Shown: in pieces, positions 7,882 through 16,361 of the stretch
Numbering within the stretch: the stretch's first letter is position 1
Layout of the letters: each line of letters opens with the position of its first letter
Origin: Kitasatospora sp. GAS204B
GTDB taxonomy: Bacteria > Actinomycetota > Actinomycetes > Streptomycetales > Streptomycetaceae
Reading direction: 5' to 3'
Assembly: GCF_029892155.1 (NCBI RefSeq)
Contig: NZ_JARZAG010000008.1
Span: 186,001-250,000, forward strand
DNA: 64,000 nucleotides
Notes under the pieces: model-generated
Told to the model about the DNA's origin: nothing
The model's input: only the letters and a program-made list of their open reading frames with translations
Database searches by the model: none
Program-made: the position numbers and the translations under genes

Positions 7882-8493
7882 ATGCCCAAGGGTGTGACCA
7901 AGCGCCGCCCCCTCACCCGCGCGGCGCTGCTGGACGCGGCGCTCGCGACCTTCGCGGAAAGCGGTTTCCACGCGACCTCGATCGAGCAGATCTGCGAGCG
8001 CGCCGGCTACACCCGCGGCGCCTTCTACTCGAACTTCAGCAGCAAGGAGGAGCTCTTCCTCGCGCTCTTCGACGCGCACAGCGAGCGGGTCATCGCCCGG
8101 ATCGCCACCCTGGTGGACTCGATCGACGCCGAGCACCTCACGCTGCAGGGCCTGGTGGACCTGCTCTCCGACATCGAGCCGGCCGAACGCGACTGGTACC
8201 TCGTCACCACCGAGTTCACCCTGCACGCGATCCGCGACCGCCAGGCCGCCTGGGTCCTCGCCCAGCACGACGCCCGCCTGCGTGCGGAACTCGCCCGCGG
8301 CCTGACCGACCACCTCGCCCGCGCCGGCCGCACGCTCACCGTGGACGCCGACGAACTCGCCCGCCTGCTGATCGCGATCCGCGAGGGCGGCCTGGCCCAG
8401 AGCTACGTCGAGCCCGACCAGTTGCCGCCCGGGCAGCTCGAACGCCGCTTCCTGGCACCGCTGTTGACGGCGCTCACGGCGCCGCGACCCTGA
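7882..8493 (+). CDS. TetR-family repressor divergent from aldolase operon
   Basis: A 203-residue regulator. The N-terminal helix-turn-helix is typical: RAALLDAALATFAESGFHATSIEQICERAGYTRGAFYSNFSSKEELF. The C-terminal ligand domain (residues about 70-200) is not assignable to a known effector. The start at 7882 has AGGGAGAG upstream; the in-frame extension further upstream crosses the operator and is rejected. It likely controls the class II aldolase/reductase operon and itself through the dyad at 7811. The gene is followed directly by an 8-bp tandem repeat. Confidence 0.9.
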   Translation: MPKGVTKRRPLTRAALLDAALATFAESGFHATSIEQICERAGYTRGAFYSNFSSKEELFLALFDAHSERVIARIATLVDSIDAEHLTLQGLVDLLSDIEPAERDWYLVTTEFTLHAIRDRQAAWVLAQHDARLRAELARGLTDHLARAGRTLTVDADELARLLIAIREGGLAQSYVEPDQLPPGQLERRFLAPLLTALTAPRP

Positions 8494-8512
8494 GACCCCG
8501 AGGCCCTGAGGT

Positions 8513-8560
8513 CCTGAGCCCCTGAGCCCCTGAGCCCCTGAGCCCCTGAGCCCCTGAGCC
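8513..8560. repeat. Six perfect tandem copies of an 8-bp unit
   Basis: CCTGAGCC is repeated six times without error and fills most of the 67-base gap between two convergent TetR genes. The last copy abuts the TAG stop of the minus-strand gene at 8561. The preceding 20 bases contain degenerate versions of the unit. Because the unit is not a multiple of three and lies between stops, copy-number change would not alter either protein. Confidence 0.95.
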
Positions 8561-9181
8561 CTAACGCACGTCCGGCGCCAGCGCGGCGAAGGCCCGGTGG
8601 AGCAGGTCGGCGAGGTTGAGGCCCTCGCGCTGCGCGTCCGACATCTCGTGGTAGGTGAGCCGCACGACGCGCAGCACGCCCACCCCCGCGCGCGCCAGCA
8701 CGGCGGCGCGCAGCACCGCCCCGGTGTCCGGGTCGGACTGCGCCAGGGCCAGCCGATCCAGGAAGGCGGCGGAGATCGCCTCCTCCAGATCGAGCAGCAG
8801 CAACCTGTCCCCGCGACTGGTCGGGTCGGCGGTCAGCGGGTAGGGCCCGACGAGCAGGATCGCCGGGAGGGCGTCGTAGCGCCGGGCCAGCTCCAGGATC
8901 GCCTCGCGCAGCGCCGCCAGCGGCGGCTCGGCCGCCGGGCGGATCCGGATCTCCGCCACCAGCTTCGGGATGAGGTCCCGGACCTGCTGCAGGATCAGGC
9001 TCTCCTTCGACGGGAAGTAACGGAAGAAGGTGCGCTCCCCCACCCCCGCCGCCCGGGCGATGTCCCGCACCGTGGTCGCCTCGTAGCCCTGCTCGCGGAA
9101 GAGGCGGGTCGCCTCCCGCACCAGGGCGTGGTGAGTGCGCCGCTTGTTCTCTTCCCGGCGTCCCGGTCCTGCGTCGTTCAC
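8561..9181 (-). CDS. TetR-family repressor divergent from MMPL exporter
   Basis: A 206-residue protein with an N-terminal TetR helix-turn-helix (HHALVREATRLFREQGYEATTVRDIARAAGVGERTFFRYFPSKESLI), the TFFRYF variant common in efflux regulators. The C-terminal domain is unassigned. The start is GTG at 9181, with only a weak CCAGGG upstream. It is divergent from the MMPL transporter, and two matched palindromes lie in the shared promoter region, so repression of the exporter and of itself is the likely role. Confidence 0.9.
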   Translation of the reverse strand: MNDAGPGRREENKRRTHHALVREATRLFREQGYEATTVRDIARAAGVGERTFFRYFPSKESLILQQVRDLIPKLVAEIRIRPAAEPPLAALREAILELARRYDALPAILLVGPYPLTADPTSRGDRLLLLDLEEAISAAFLDRLALAQSDPDTGAVLRAAVLARAGVGVLRVVRLTYHEMSDAQREGLNLADLLHRAFAALAPDVR

Positions 9182-9253
9182 CCCTGGATCATCTCAGCTC
9201 GGCGCCGCGCTCCCGAACACCCGCCCGGCCCGCCTGAGCCCACTCCGGGAAAT

Positions 9254-9294
9254 TTGGCAGTTCTGCCATATTTGCTAACGTGGCAGAACTGCCA
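9254..9294. promoter_or_regulatory. MMPL promoter with paired TetR operators
   Basis: Two 14-bp palindromes, TGGCAGTTCTGCCA (9255-9268) and TGGCAGAACTGCCA (9281-9294), are also reverse complements of each other. A promoter for the exporter fits between them: -35 TTGGCA (9254-9259), a 16-base spacer, -10 TAACGT (9276-9281). One operator covers the -35 and the other covers the start site. Confidence 0.75.
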
Positions 9295-9331
9295 GTTTTC
9301 CCGCGCAGGATCGTCAGACTCGGAGTCCGTC

Positions 9332-11575
9332 ATGCCCACCCTTCTCCACCGCCTGGGGCGCTTCGCCTTCCGGCACCGACGGCGCGTCCTGGCGCTCTGG
9401 CTCGCGGTCATCGCCGCGGTCGTCGGCTGCATGGTCGCGTTCGGCGGCCCCGGCAAGCTGGATGACACCTTCTCGATACCGGGCTCGGAATCGCAGGTGG
9501 CGCTGGACCGGATGAAGACCGACTTCCCCTCCTCCTCCGGCACCAGCGCCCAGGTCGTCTTCACCGCCCCCGCCGGACAGAAGGTGACCGACCCCGGCGA
9601 CCTGGCCGCGATCCGTGCCGCGCTGGCCCAGGCCAAGTCCGCGCCGCAGGTGGCCAAGGTGATCGACCCGGTCACCGCACAGACCGTGTCGGCCGACGGC
9701 AGCACCGCCATCGCGCAGGTGCAGTACGAGGTGGTGCAGAGCGCGCTCCAGCCCGGCTCGTTGGACGCGCTGAAGACGGCCGTCAGCGTCGGCGGGCAGC
9801 AACTGCCCGGGATGGACGTGCAGGTCGGCGGCGCCGCGTTCGGCGCCGGCGCCTCGAAGCCCGGTGCCGAGGACGTGATCGGAGTCGGCGTCGCGGTCGT
9901 CATCCTGGCGCTGACCTTCGGCTCGCTGCTGGCGGCCGGCCTGCCGCTGCTCAGCGCGATCGCCGGGGTGGTCGCCGCGATCGCCGGGGTGCTCTCGCTC
10001 ACCGGGGTGACGGCGATCTCGTCGACCGCGCAGAGCCTGGCCCTGATGATCGGCCTGGCGGTCGGCATCGACTACGCGCTCTTCATCGTCAGCCGCCACC
10101 GGGCCGGGCTCGCCCAGGGGTTGGAACCCGAGGAGTCGGCCGCGCTCGCGGTCGGCACGGCCGGCAGCGCCGTGGTGTTCGCCGGGCTGACGGTGGTGAT
10201 CGCGATGGCGGGGCTGTCCGTGGTCGGGATCCCGTTCCTGACCGTGATGGGCCTGAGCGCCGCCGGCGCCGTACTGATCGCGGTGCTCGTCGCGACCACG
10301 CTGCTGCCCGCGCTGCTCGGCTTCGCCGGCGCGCGGCTGCGGCCCAAGCCCGGCTCCCGGGCGCTGCGACGCGAGTTGGCGGTGGGGGGTGCCGGCGACG
10401 CCGCCGCCAAGAGCACCGCCGCGAACGCCGGGGAGCGCTGGTTCCGGCTGGTCACCCGCCGCCCGCTGCTCACCGTGCTCGCGGTGCTGGTCGCCGTCGG
10501 CGCGCTCGCCTGGCCCGCGCACAGCATGCGCCTGGCCCTGCCGGACAACAGCACCGCGCCGGCCGCCACCTCGCAGCGGGTCGCCTACGACCAGGTCAGC
10601 AAGGAGTTCGGCCCCGGCTTCAACGGCCCGCTGCTGGTCCTGGCCGACACCGCGCAGAGCGCCGACCCGACCGCGGCGGCCGACCGGATCGCGGCCACCA
10701 TCCGCGCGTTGCCCGACGTCACGGCCGTCAGCCACCCGGTGGCCAACCCGGCGACCCACACCACGCTGATCCAGGTGATCCCCGCCAGCGCGCCCAGCGA
10801 CCAGACGACCAGGACGCTGGTGAGCGCTATTCGTGGGGACGCGGACGCGCTGCGGCAGCAGACCGGAGCGACCATCGGCGTCACCGGCAGCACAGCGGTG
10901 GGGATCGACGTGTCGGCGAAACTCAACAGCGCGATGATCCCGTTCGCCGCCGTCGTGGTGGGCCTGTCGCTGCTCCTGCTGCTGCTGGTCTTCCGCTCGC
11001 TCGTGGTCCCGCTCAAGGCCGCGGTCGGCTTCCTGCTGTCCGTCGCCGCGACCCTGGGGACCGTGGTGAGCGTTTTCCAGAACGGCCACCTGGCGCACCT
11101 GATCGGCGTCGACCGGGCCGGGCCGGTGAGCAGCTTCCTGCCGATCATCCTGCTGGCCGTGCTCTTCGGACTCGCCATGGACTACGAGGTCTTCCTGGTC
11201 TCCCGCAAGCGCGAGGCCTACGTCCGCACCCGCCGGCCGCTCGACGCCGTGCACAGCGGCGGCCGGCACAGCGCCCGGGTGGTCACCTCGGCGGCGTTGA
11301 TCATGATCGCGGTGTTCGCCGCCTTCCTCGGCACCGAGAGCCAGATCCTCAAGCAGATCGCCTTCGCTCTGGCGGTCGGTGTGCTGCTGGACGCGTTCGT
11401 GATCCGGATGACCTTCGTCCCCGCGGTCCTCGCGCTCACCAAGCACGCCGCCTGGTGGCTGCCCCGCTGGCTGGCCCGCCTGCTGCCGGACCTGGACATC
11501 GAGGGCGAGCGGCTCCACCAACACCAGGAGCAGCCGGCGCAGTTGCGACTGGTCGAGGAGGTGCCGTCGCGGTGA
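9332..11575 (+). CDS. MMPL family RND-type membrane transporter
   Basis: A 747-residue inner-membrane protein with the two-half MMPL layout: an N-terminal membrane helix (VLALWLAVIAAVVGCMVAF), a large external domain, a five-helix bundle containing GLAVGIDYALFIVSRHR, then the same order again with GLAMDYEVFLVSRKRE. Both GxxxDY motifs that carry protons in RND pumps are present. Actinobacterial relatives export lipids, siderophores or drugs; the cargo is not predictable here. The divergent TetR gene and paired operators suggest induction by a small ligand, possibly the exported compound. The ATG at 9332 starts right at the family N-terminus. Confidence 0.92.
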   Translation: MPTLLHRLGRFAFRHRRRVLALWLAVIAAVVGCMVAFGGPGKLDDTFSIPGSESQVALDRMKTDFPSSSGTSAQVVFTAPAGQKVTDPGDLAAIRAALAQAKSAPQVAKVIDPVTAQTVSADGSTAIAQVQYEVVQSALQPGSLDALKTAVSVGGQQLPGMDVQVGGAAFGAGASKPGAEDVIGVGVAVVILALTFGSLLAAGLPLLSAIAGVVAAIAGVLSLTGVTAISSTAQSLALMIGLAVGIDYALFIVSRHRAGLAQGLEPEESAALAVGTAGSAVVFAGLTVVIAMAGLSVVGIPFLTVMGLSAAGAVLIAVLVATTLLPALLGFAGARLRPKPGSRALRRELAVGGAGDAAAKSTAANAGERWFRLVTRRPLLTVLAVLVAVGALAWPAHSMRLALPDNSTAPAATSQRVAYDQVSKEFGPGFNGPLLVLADTAQSADPTAAADRIAATIRALPDVTAVSHPVANPATHTTLIQVIPASAPSDQTTRTLVSAIRGDADALRQQTGATIGVTGSTAVGIDVSAKLNSAMIPFAAVVVGLSLLLLLLVFRSLVVPLKAAVGFLLSVAATLGTVVSVFQNGHLAHLIGVDRAGPVSSFLPIILLAVLFGLAMDYEVFLVSRKREAYVRTRRPLDAVHSGGRHSARVVTSAALIMIAVFAAFLGTESQILKQIAFALAVGVLLDAFVIRMTFVPAVLALTKHAAWWLPRWLARLLPDLDIEGERLHQHQEQPAQLRLVEEVPSR

Positions 11576-11612
11576 CGGCACGAGAGGAGCTGCCGTCGCT
11601 GTGACGGCACGA
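11555..11612. repeat. 29-bp tandem duplication carrying a hairpin across the MMPL stop
   Basis: Positions 11555-11583 and 11584-11612 are direct copies with two differences. Each copy holds the hairpin TGCCGTC-5 bases-GACGGCA, and the first overlaps the MMPL stop codon. It probably serves as a doubled terminator between the convergent MMPL and decarboxylase genes. Confidence 0.75.
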
Positions 11613-11659
11613 GAACCTCAGCGGCCTCGTGCGCCGGCGGCCGAAGCGGACGGCCTCGG

Positions 11660-13087
11660 TCAGCGACCCACCTCCCGTGCGCGGAAGTCCTCGACCGTCT
11701 CCCGGCGGATCAGCAGGCGGGCGAGGCCGTCGCGGACGGCGACGACGGCGGGGCGGCCGACCATGTTGTAGCCGGAGGCCATGGAGAGCTGGTAGGCACC
11801 GGCGGCGGGGACGGCCAGCAGATCGCCGGGGTGCAGGTCGGCCGGGAGCCGCGCGTCGCGGACCAGGACGTCGCCCGCCTCGCAGTGGCGGCCGACCACG
11901 TCGACCACGGCGGGCGGCGCGTCCGAGGAACGGCCGACCAGCCGGACGTCGTACGCCGACCCGTAGAGCGCCGGACGCGGGTTGTCGCTCATGCCCCCGT
12001 CGACGGCGGCGAAGGTGCGACCGTCGGCGGTGTGCTTGACCGACAGCACCCGGTAGAGCGCCACCCCGGCCGGGGCGGCGATCGCCCGGCCCGGCTCGAT
12101 CAGCAGCCGCGGCACGGCCAGACCGTGCTCGACGCACCGGGTGGCGAGGCGCTCGCTCACCGCGGCGGCGAACTCGGCCGGGTCCAACTCGCGGTCCTGC
12201 GGCAGGTAGCGGACGCCGTGGCCACCGCCGAGGTCGAGTTCGGGCAGTTCGACGCCATGCCGGTCGCGGACCTCGGCCAGCAGCTCCACCAGCCGGTCCA
12301 GCGCCGCCAGATAGGGCTCGATCTCGGTGATCTGTGATCCCAAGTGGCAGTGCAGCCCGACCAGTTGGAGGCTGCCCTGGCCCAGGGTGCGGCTGATCGC
12401 CTCGGCCGCGTCGCCGCCGGCGATCCGGAAGCCGAACTTCTGCCCGTCGATCCCCGTGCGCACCGAGCTGTGGTGCCCGGCGGCGACCCCGGGCACCACC
12501 CGGATCAGCACCCGCTGCGGAATGTCGGCGATCGCCAGCGCGGCCAGCCGGGGGATCTCGGCCAGGCCGTCGATCACGATCCGCCCCACCCGCAGCCGTC
12601 GGGCCAGCCGCAGTTCCTCGGGGGTCTTGGCGTTGCCGTGCAGCAGGATCCGCTGGGGCGGAAAGCCGGCGGCGGTGGCCAGCCGCAACTCGCCCGCCGA
12701 GCAGACGTCCAGGCCCAGGCCCTCCTCGGCCACCCAGTCGGCCATCGCGCTGCACAGGAACGCCTTTGCCGCATACAGGACTTCGGCGTGCGGCAAGGCC
12801 TCGCGGTAGGCCCGGGCACGCGCCCGGACCTCGCCCTCGTCGAGGACGTAGAGCGGGGTGCCGAAGCGGTCGGCGGCCTCGTCCAGACCGACACCGCCCA
12901 CCAGCACCTCGCCGCCGGGGCCCGGGCGGGCGGAGGCGGGCCAGGGGCTGCCGAGCGGCTGCGACTGCGGCTCGGGCGACGGCTGCGCCACGCGGGTGGC
13001 CGTGACGGTGCCGGCGGGCGAGGCGGTGGACGTGCCCGTGGGCGAGGCGGTGGCGGACCGGCTGGTGGCGACCTGGGTTTTGAGCAT
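11660..13087 (-). CDS. lysA: Diaminopimelate decarboxylase (lysine biosynthesis)
   Basis: A 475-residue PLP enzyme of fold type III that converts meso-diaminopimelate to lysine. The PLP lysine is Lys108 in VLYAAKAF. Further family motifs are CSAGEL, HCHLGSQ, the glycine loop DLGGGHGV, EPGRAI, the catalytic CEAGDVL, and YNMVGRPAV near the end. The ATG at 13087 has GGAAGG upstream. The first 65 or so residues are an extra Ser/Thr/Ala/Pro-rich tail (SATASPTGTSTASPAGTV) that is not part of the usual fold and looks disordered. Streptomycetes often carry more than one copy, so this may be a secondary one. An ornithine/arginine decarboxylase relative is less likely. Confidence 0.88.
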   Translation of the reverse strand: MLKTQVATSRSATASPTGTSTASPAGTVTATRVAQPSPEPQSQPLGSPWPASARPGPGGEVLVGGVGLDEAADRFGTPLYVLDEGEVRARARAYREALPHAEVLYAAKAFLCSAMADWVAEEGLGLDVCSAGELRLATAAGFPPQRILLHGNAKTPEELRLARRLRVGRIVIDGLAEIPRLAALAIADIPQRVLIRVVPGVAAGHHSSVRTGIDGQKFGFRIAGGDAAEAISRTLGQGSLQLVGLHCHLGSQITEIEPYLAALDRLVELLAEVRDRHGVELPELDLGGGHGVRYLPQDRELDPAEFAAAVSERLATRCVEHGLAVPRLLIEPGRAIAAPAGVALYRVLSVKHTADGRTFAAVDGGMSDNPRPALYGSAYDVRLVGRSSDAPPAVVDVVGRHCEAGDVLVRDARLPADLHPGDLLAVPAAGAYQLSMASGYNMVGRPAVVAVRDGLARLLIRRETVEDFRAREVGR

Positions 13088-13185
13088 GCGGACGCTTCCT
13101 TCCACTCGCGGCACGGGCCCAGCGGAGATCTTGGCCCGCCTCAAGTGGAGCCCGGACAGACGGTCGCCGCACCCCCTCTTGACGC

Positions 13186-13205
13186 GCGGGCTACGCGTAA
13201 CCCGC
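13186..13205. promoter_or_regulatory. 20-bp near-palindrome upstream of lysA
   Basis: GCGGGCTACGCGTAACCCGC is symmetric except for one base pair and contains the perfect 8-mer TACGCGTA. It lies about 100 bases upstream of the lysA start and just after the end of the membrane-protein gene. A regulator site or a weak terminator would both fit. Confidence 0.45.
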
Positions 13206-13211
13206 CTTCCT

Positions 13212-13973
13212 TCACGACACCTTGACGGCGGTACGGCCATTCGACTGCTGCTGGTAGGCGCGCAGCGTGGTGGAGGCGGTCGGCCAAGGGCGGCGGTGCG
13301 GGCGCAGCCGCCGCCAGTCGTACGGCGGGTGGCCGAGCTTGGGGCGGCGGCGGTCGTAGCAGTTGCTGGCCGCCCAGCTGAGCACGCAGAGCACCATCAG
13401 GGCGTCGACGGCATGGTCGGCGGGCCCGCGGGCCGGAGTGGTCAGCGCGCCGAGCACCCCGGTCCAGAGCCAGCCGCCGAGCGCCGGGTAGACCACCAGC
13501 TGGTGCCAGATCTTGGTCGGGGCGAGCGCCTGCTCGCGCGTGAAGAACCCGCTGCGCAGCTCCGCCCGCCACTGCAACAGCCCGTAGCCGAGGCAGCCGG
13601 CCGCGAAGACGGCCGCATACGGCGCCGCGGCCGGCCCGGTCGGCGGCGCGCCGTGCAGCCGGCCGGCCCCGAGCCCCACGGCGACGGCGAGCAGCGGGTC
13701 GCCCAGGGTGATCGCCAGGAACTCTTCCTTCGGCCGCGGTCGCCGTCGCTCCAGCAGCAGCGCCAGCGCCCACAGCGCGCCTGGCGTCACCGCCAGCGCG
13801 GTGGCCCCGGCCAGCCACGGACCGTGACAGAGCGCGGCCCCCAGCCCGGGAATCCCGCACCGGCCCGTCACGCGGCGGCGCCGGAGCAGCGGGCGGCAGG
13901 GGTCGGCACATCGCACCAGCTCATCGGACGGGGCGCTCCTCTCAGCCCCCCTCGTTCCGGCTACGGTCGCCAT
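13212..13973 (-). CDS. Hypothetical membrane protein
   Basis: A 253-residue protein that I do not recognise. About four to five hydrophobic segments are visible (WLAGATALAVTPGALWALALLL, AAPYAAVFAAGCLGYGLL, LVVYPALGGWLWTGVLGAL, ALMVLCVLSWAASNCY). The C-terminus is basic and cytoplasm-like (DRRRPKLGHPPYDWRRLRPHRRPW). The ATG at 13973 has only a poor AGGA site close upstream, so the true start may be further in. It lies between lysA and a FUSC transporter on the same strand. No enzyme motif is seen. Confidence 0.6.
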   Translation of the reverse strand: MATVAGTRGAERSAPSDELVRCADPCRPLLRRRRVTGRCGIPGLGAALCHGPWLAGATALAVTPGALWALALLLERRRPRPKEEFLAITLGDPLLAVAVGLGAGRLHGAPPTGPAAAPYAAVFAAGCLGYGLLQWRAELRSGFFTREQALAPTKIWHQLVVYPALGGWLWTGVLGALTTPARGPADHAVDALMVLCVLSWAASNCYDRRRPKLGHPPYDWRRLRPHRRPWPTASTTLRAYQQQSNGRTAVKVS

Positions 13974-14031
13974 CCTGCGCAGTCACCGGTCGCCGGGGCG
14001 TCGCGGCGCGCCGGGAGCCGGGGCATTGCCG

Positions 14032-16257
14032 TTAGCCGCTCGGTGCCTCGCCGCCTGCCGCACCGGCGCGAGCGGGCTCCAAGGCTCCCGTCGCGGCTGC
14101 GGCCCTCGGACGCGGAGCCGTCTTGCCCCGGTGCATCGCGCGTTCCAGGTCGCCGACCGCCTGGGCGAGCAGCCGGGAAGCGGCGCACAGCAGGTCAAGC
14201 CGGTCGTGGTGGTCGAGGTGGTCCGGGGCCCCGGTGTCGGGCGTGGCCGCCGCGCGCAGTTCCTCTTCCCAGGCCCGCTGCGCCTCCCGCAGCCGGCTGA
14301 AGTCCACCGGGTGCCCGGCCGCCACAGCGGTGGCGGCCACCGCCGTGGCGTCCACCAGGGCCGCGGCGAACCGCTCGGCGCCGGGGACAGGGCGGGCGTC
14401 CGGCGCCGGTAGGTGGGCCTCCAGCAGCAGGCCGGTGCGGGCGACCAGGCCGACCGCCGCGCGGGCCTTCTCCAACTGGTTGGCGGGCAGCGCGTGGCAG
14501 AGCACGTCCCGGACGGGTTCGGCCTCGGCGCGCTCGACGGCCTGGACGAGTTCGGCCCGGGCGGCACGGGCGTCCAGCAGGGCGGCGCGGACCTCCTGAC
14601 GCGAGTGCGCGGGCGGGTCGCCGAAGACGGTCAGCACGGTGGCGCAGTAGCGCCCGCTGGCGGTGATCCAGTCGGCGAGGCGGTCGGCGAGCCGGGCCGA
14701 GGCCCAGCTGGGGAAGAACGCGAAGATCAACAGGGCGACCGCGCCACCGAGCAGGGTGAGGCCGATCCGCTCGCCGGCGATGGTGAGCGGTCGGCCGCCC
14801 TGCAGGCCGAGCAGCAGCACCACGTAGGCGGAGACGCAGGCGGTCATCAGCGCGTAGCCGGTCCGGTTGGTCAGGTAGGCGCCGCCGATGCAGAGCACCG
14901 CGAGGGCGGCCGACCACCAGGGGCCCGGGTGCAGCAGTTCGACGAGGACCGTGCTGACCGCGACGCCGACCGCGGTCCCCGCCAGCCGGGCGACGCCGCG
15001 GCTGAAGGTCTGGCCGAAGTCGGGGCGGATCACCATCGCGGCGGTCAGCGGCGCCCAGTAGGCGCGGTGCAGGCCGGCCATTTCGGCGACCAGGTGGGCC
15101 ACCGTGACCACTGTCGCCAGCCGCACCGCGTGCCGCAGCACCGGCGATCCGGGGTCGAGCTGGCGTCGGACGGCGCGCAGCACCAGCGGCACCATGCCGA
15201 ACAGGGAGGGGCGCAGCAGCGCGCCGCCGGCGACGGATGTCGGGGCGGCGACGGTGTCGTGGCCGTCGTGGGCGCCGTGGTCGAGGGTGTCGACGGCCCG
15301 GCCGAGCAGCGCGGCCACTTGCCGCGCGGCGGCCCGCGCGGGGCCCGGGAGCGGCGGGACGCCATGCTGCTGCGAGACCAGCGCCGTCGCGGCTCGCGGC
15401 AGGTCGAGCGGTTCGCCGGTGCGGATCGCCAGGGCGAGCGCGTCGAGCGTCTCGGCCGCGGCGGCCAGCAGCTCGCAGACCCGGGCGCGTTCGGCGCCGC
15501 TCTCCGGGGCCCCGCCGCGCGGGTCGGCGAGCGCGGTCAGCGCCGGACGCATCGACTCGGCCAGGCCCCGCAGGCCGCGCAACTCGGGCGGGCGGTGGCG
15601 GTCCTGCCACGGGGTCAGCTCGGAGGCGCTGCGGGCGGTGATCAGCGCCGCCGGGTCGACGGGGGTGGTCGGGTCCTCGCGCAACTGGCGCGCGTAGTCG
15701 GCCAGCGAGCGGTACGCGTCGGCGAGCGCGTCGCGCTGGGCCCGCCAACTGTCGATCGGCCAGAGCGTGATCACCGCCGCCTGCACCACGCCGCCGAGCG
15801 CGCAGAGCAGCGCGTGGCCGAGCGCGGTCGGCACGCTGACCGGCAGTTGGACCACCACCAGCATCACCGAGACCGTGGTGGCCGCGACCACGCCACCGGT
15901 GGGTCCGACCGACCAGGCGAGGCCCGCGAGCAGCGCCCAGGCGGCCAGCACCACCGGGAAGAGTCCGGGCACCGAGACGGACAGGTAGCCGGTGAAGGTG
16001 CTGATGCCCAGGCCGATCCCGGCCGCCACGGCGAGCGAGGGGCGCGGCCGGAAGCTGCGCTGGAAGGTGGCGGTGCCGGCGATGAACGCGCCCATCGCGG
16101 CCGAGGTGGCCAGCCGTGGTCCGCCCAGCGCGAGGGTCGGGAAGAGCACCAGCGCCACCGCGAGTGCGCCGCGCGCTGCCCGCTTGGGGTTGGTCAGGGT
16201 CCGGTCCAAGTGCAGCCCGGTGCGCGCGGTGTCGCGGAGGGCGTCGATCCAGGGCAT
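14032..16257 (-). CDS. FUSC-family membrane transporter
   Basis: A 741-residue membrane protein with the two-part FUSC architecture. An N-terminal group of membrane helices (ARGALAVALVLFPTLALGGPRLATSAAMGAFIAGTATF) is followed by a long soluble region (residues about 180-380). A second helix group begins at LRHAVRLATVVTVAHLVAEMAGLHRAYWAPLTAAMVIRPDFGQTFSRGVARLAGTAVG, the core fusaric-acid-resistance signature. Relatives export aromatic acids. The ATG at 16257 has no ribosome-binding site but has TACACT ending eight bases upstream, as in leaderless mRNAs. The annotated frame opens much further upstream, through the MITE and the MarR gene, but that part is not protein-like. Confidence 0.88.
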   Translation of the reverse strand: MPWIDALRDTARTGLHLDRTLTNPKRAARGALAVALVLFPTLALGGPRLATSAAMGAFIAGTATFQRSFRPRPSLAVAAGIGLGISTFTGYLSVSVPGLFPVVLAAWALLAGLAWSVGPTGGVVAATTVSVMLVVVQLPVSVPTALGHALLCALGGVVQAAVITLWPIDSWRAQRDALADAYRSLADYARQLREDPTTPVDPAALITARSASELTPWQDRHRPPELRGLRGLAESMRPALTALADPRGGAPESGAERARVCELLAAAAETLDALALAIRTGEPLDLPRAATALVSQQHGVPPLPGPARAAARQVAALLGRAVDTLDHGAHDGHDTVAAPTSVAGGALLRPSLFGMVPLVLRAVRRQLDPGSPVLRHAVRLATVVTVAHLVAEMAGLHRAYWAPLTAAMVIRPDFGQTFSRGVARLAGTAVGVAVSTVLVELLHPGPWWSAALAVLCIGGAYLTNRTGYALMTACVSAYVVLLLGLQGGRPLTIAGERIGLTLLGGAVALLIFAFFPSWASARLADRLADWITASGRYCATVLTVFGDPPAHSRQEVRAALLDARAARAELVQAVERAEAEPVRDVLCHALPANQLEKARAAVGLVARTGLLLEAHLPAPDARPVPGAERFAAALVDATAVAATAVAAGHPVDFSRLREAQRAWEEELRAAATPDTGAPDHLDHHDRLDLLCAASRLLAQAVGDLERAMHRGKTAPRPRAAAATGALEPARAGAAGGEAPSG

Positions 16258-16361
16258 GGCGAGCAGTGTATTCGGACGATGATCCTCCGAATTCAGCCTC
16301 CGGTTTCCCACCTGGAACGTTCCGCCGGTGCGCGCCCTCCTGACTGGACGACAGATGCTCC

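Noticed and set aside
6021..8525. 834-codon plus-strand open frame across the reductase, aldolase and TetR genes
   Set aside because: It runs antisense and out of frame through three genes with clear domains.
9314..11581. 755-codon open frame antisense to the MMPL gene
   Set aside because: Shadow frame rich in Gly, Arg, His and Asp; no start signal or motif.
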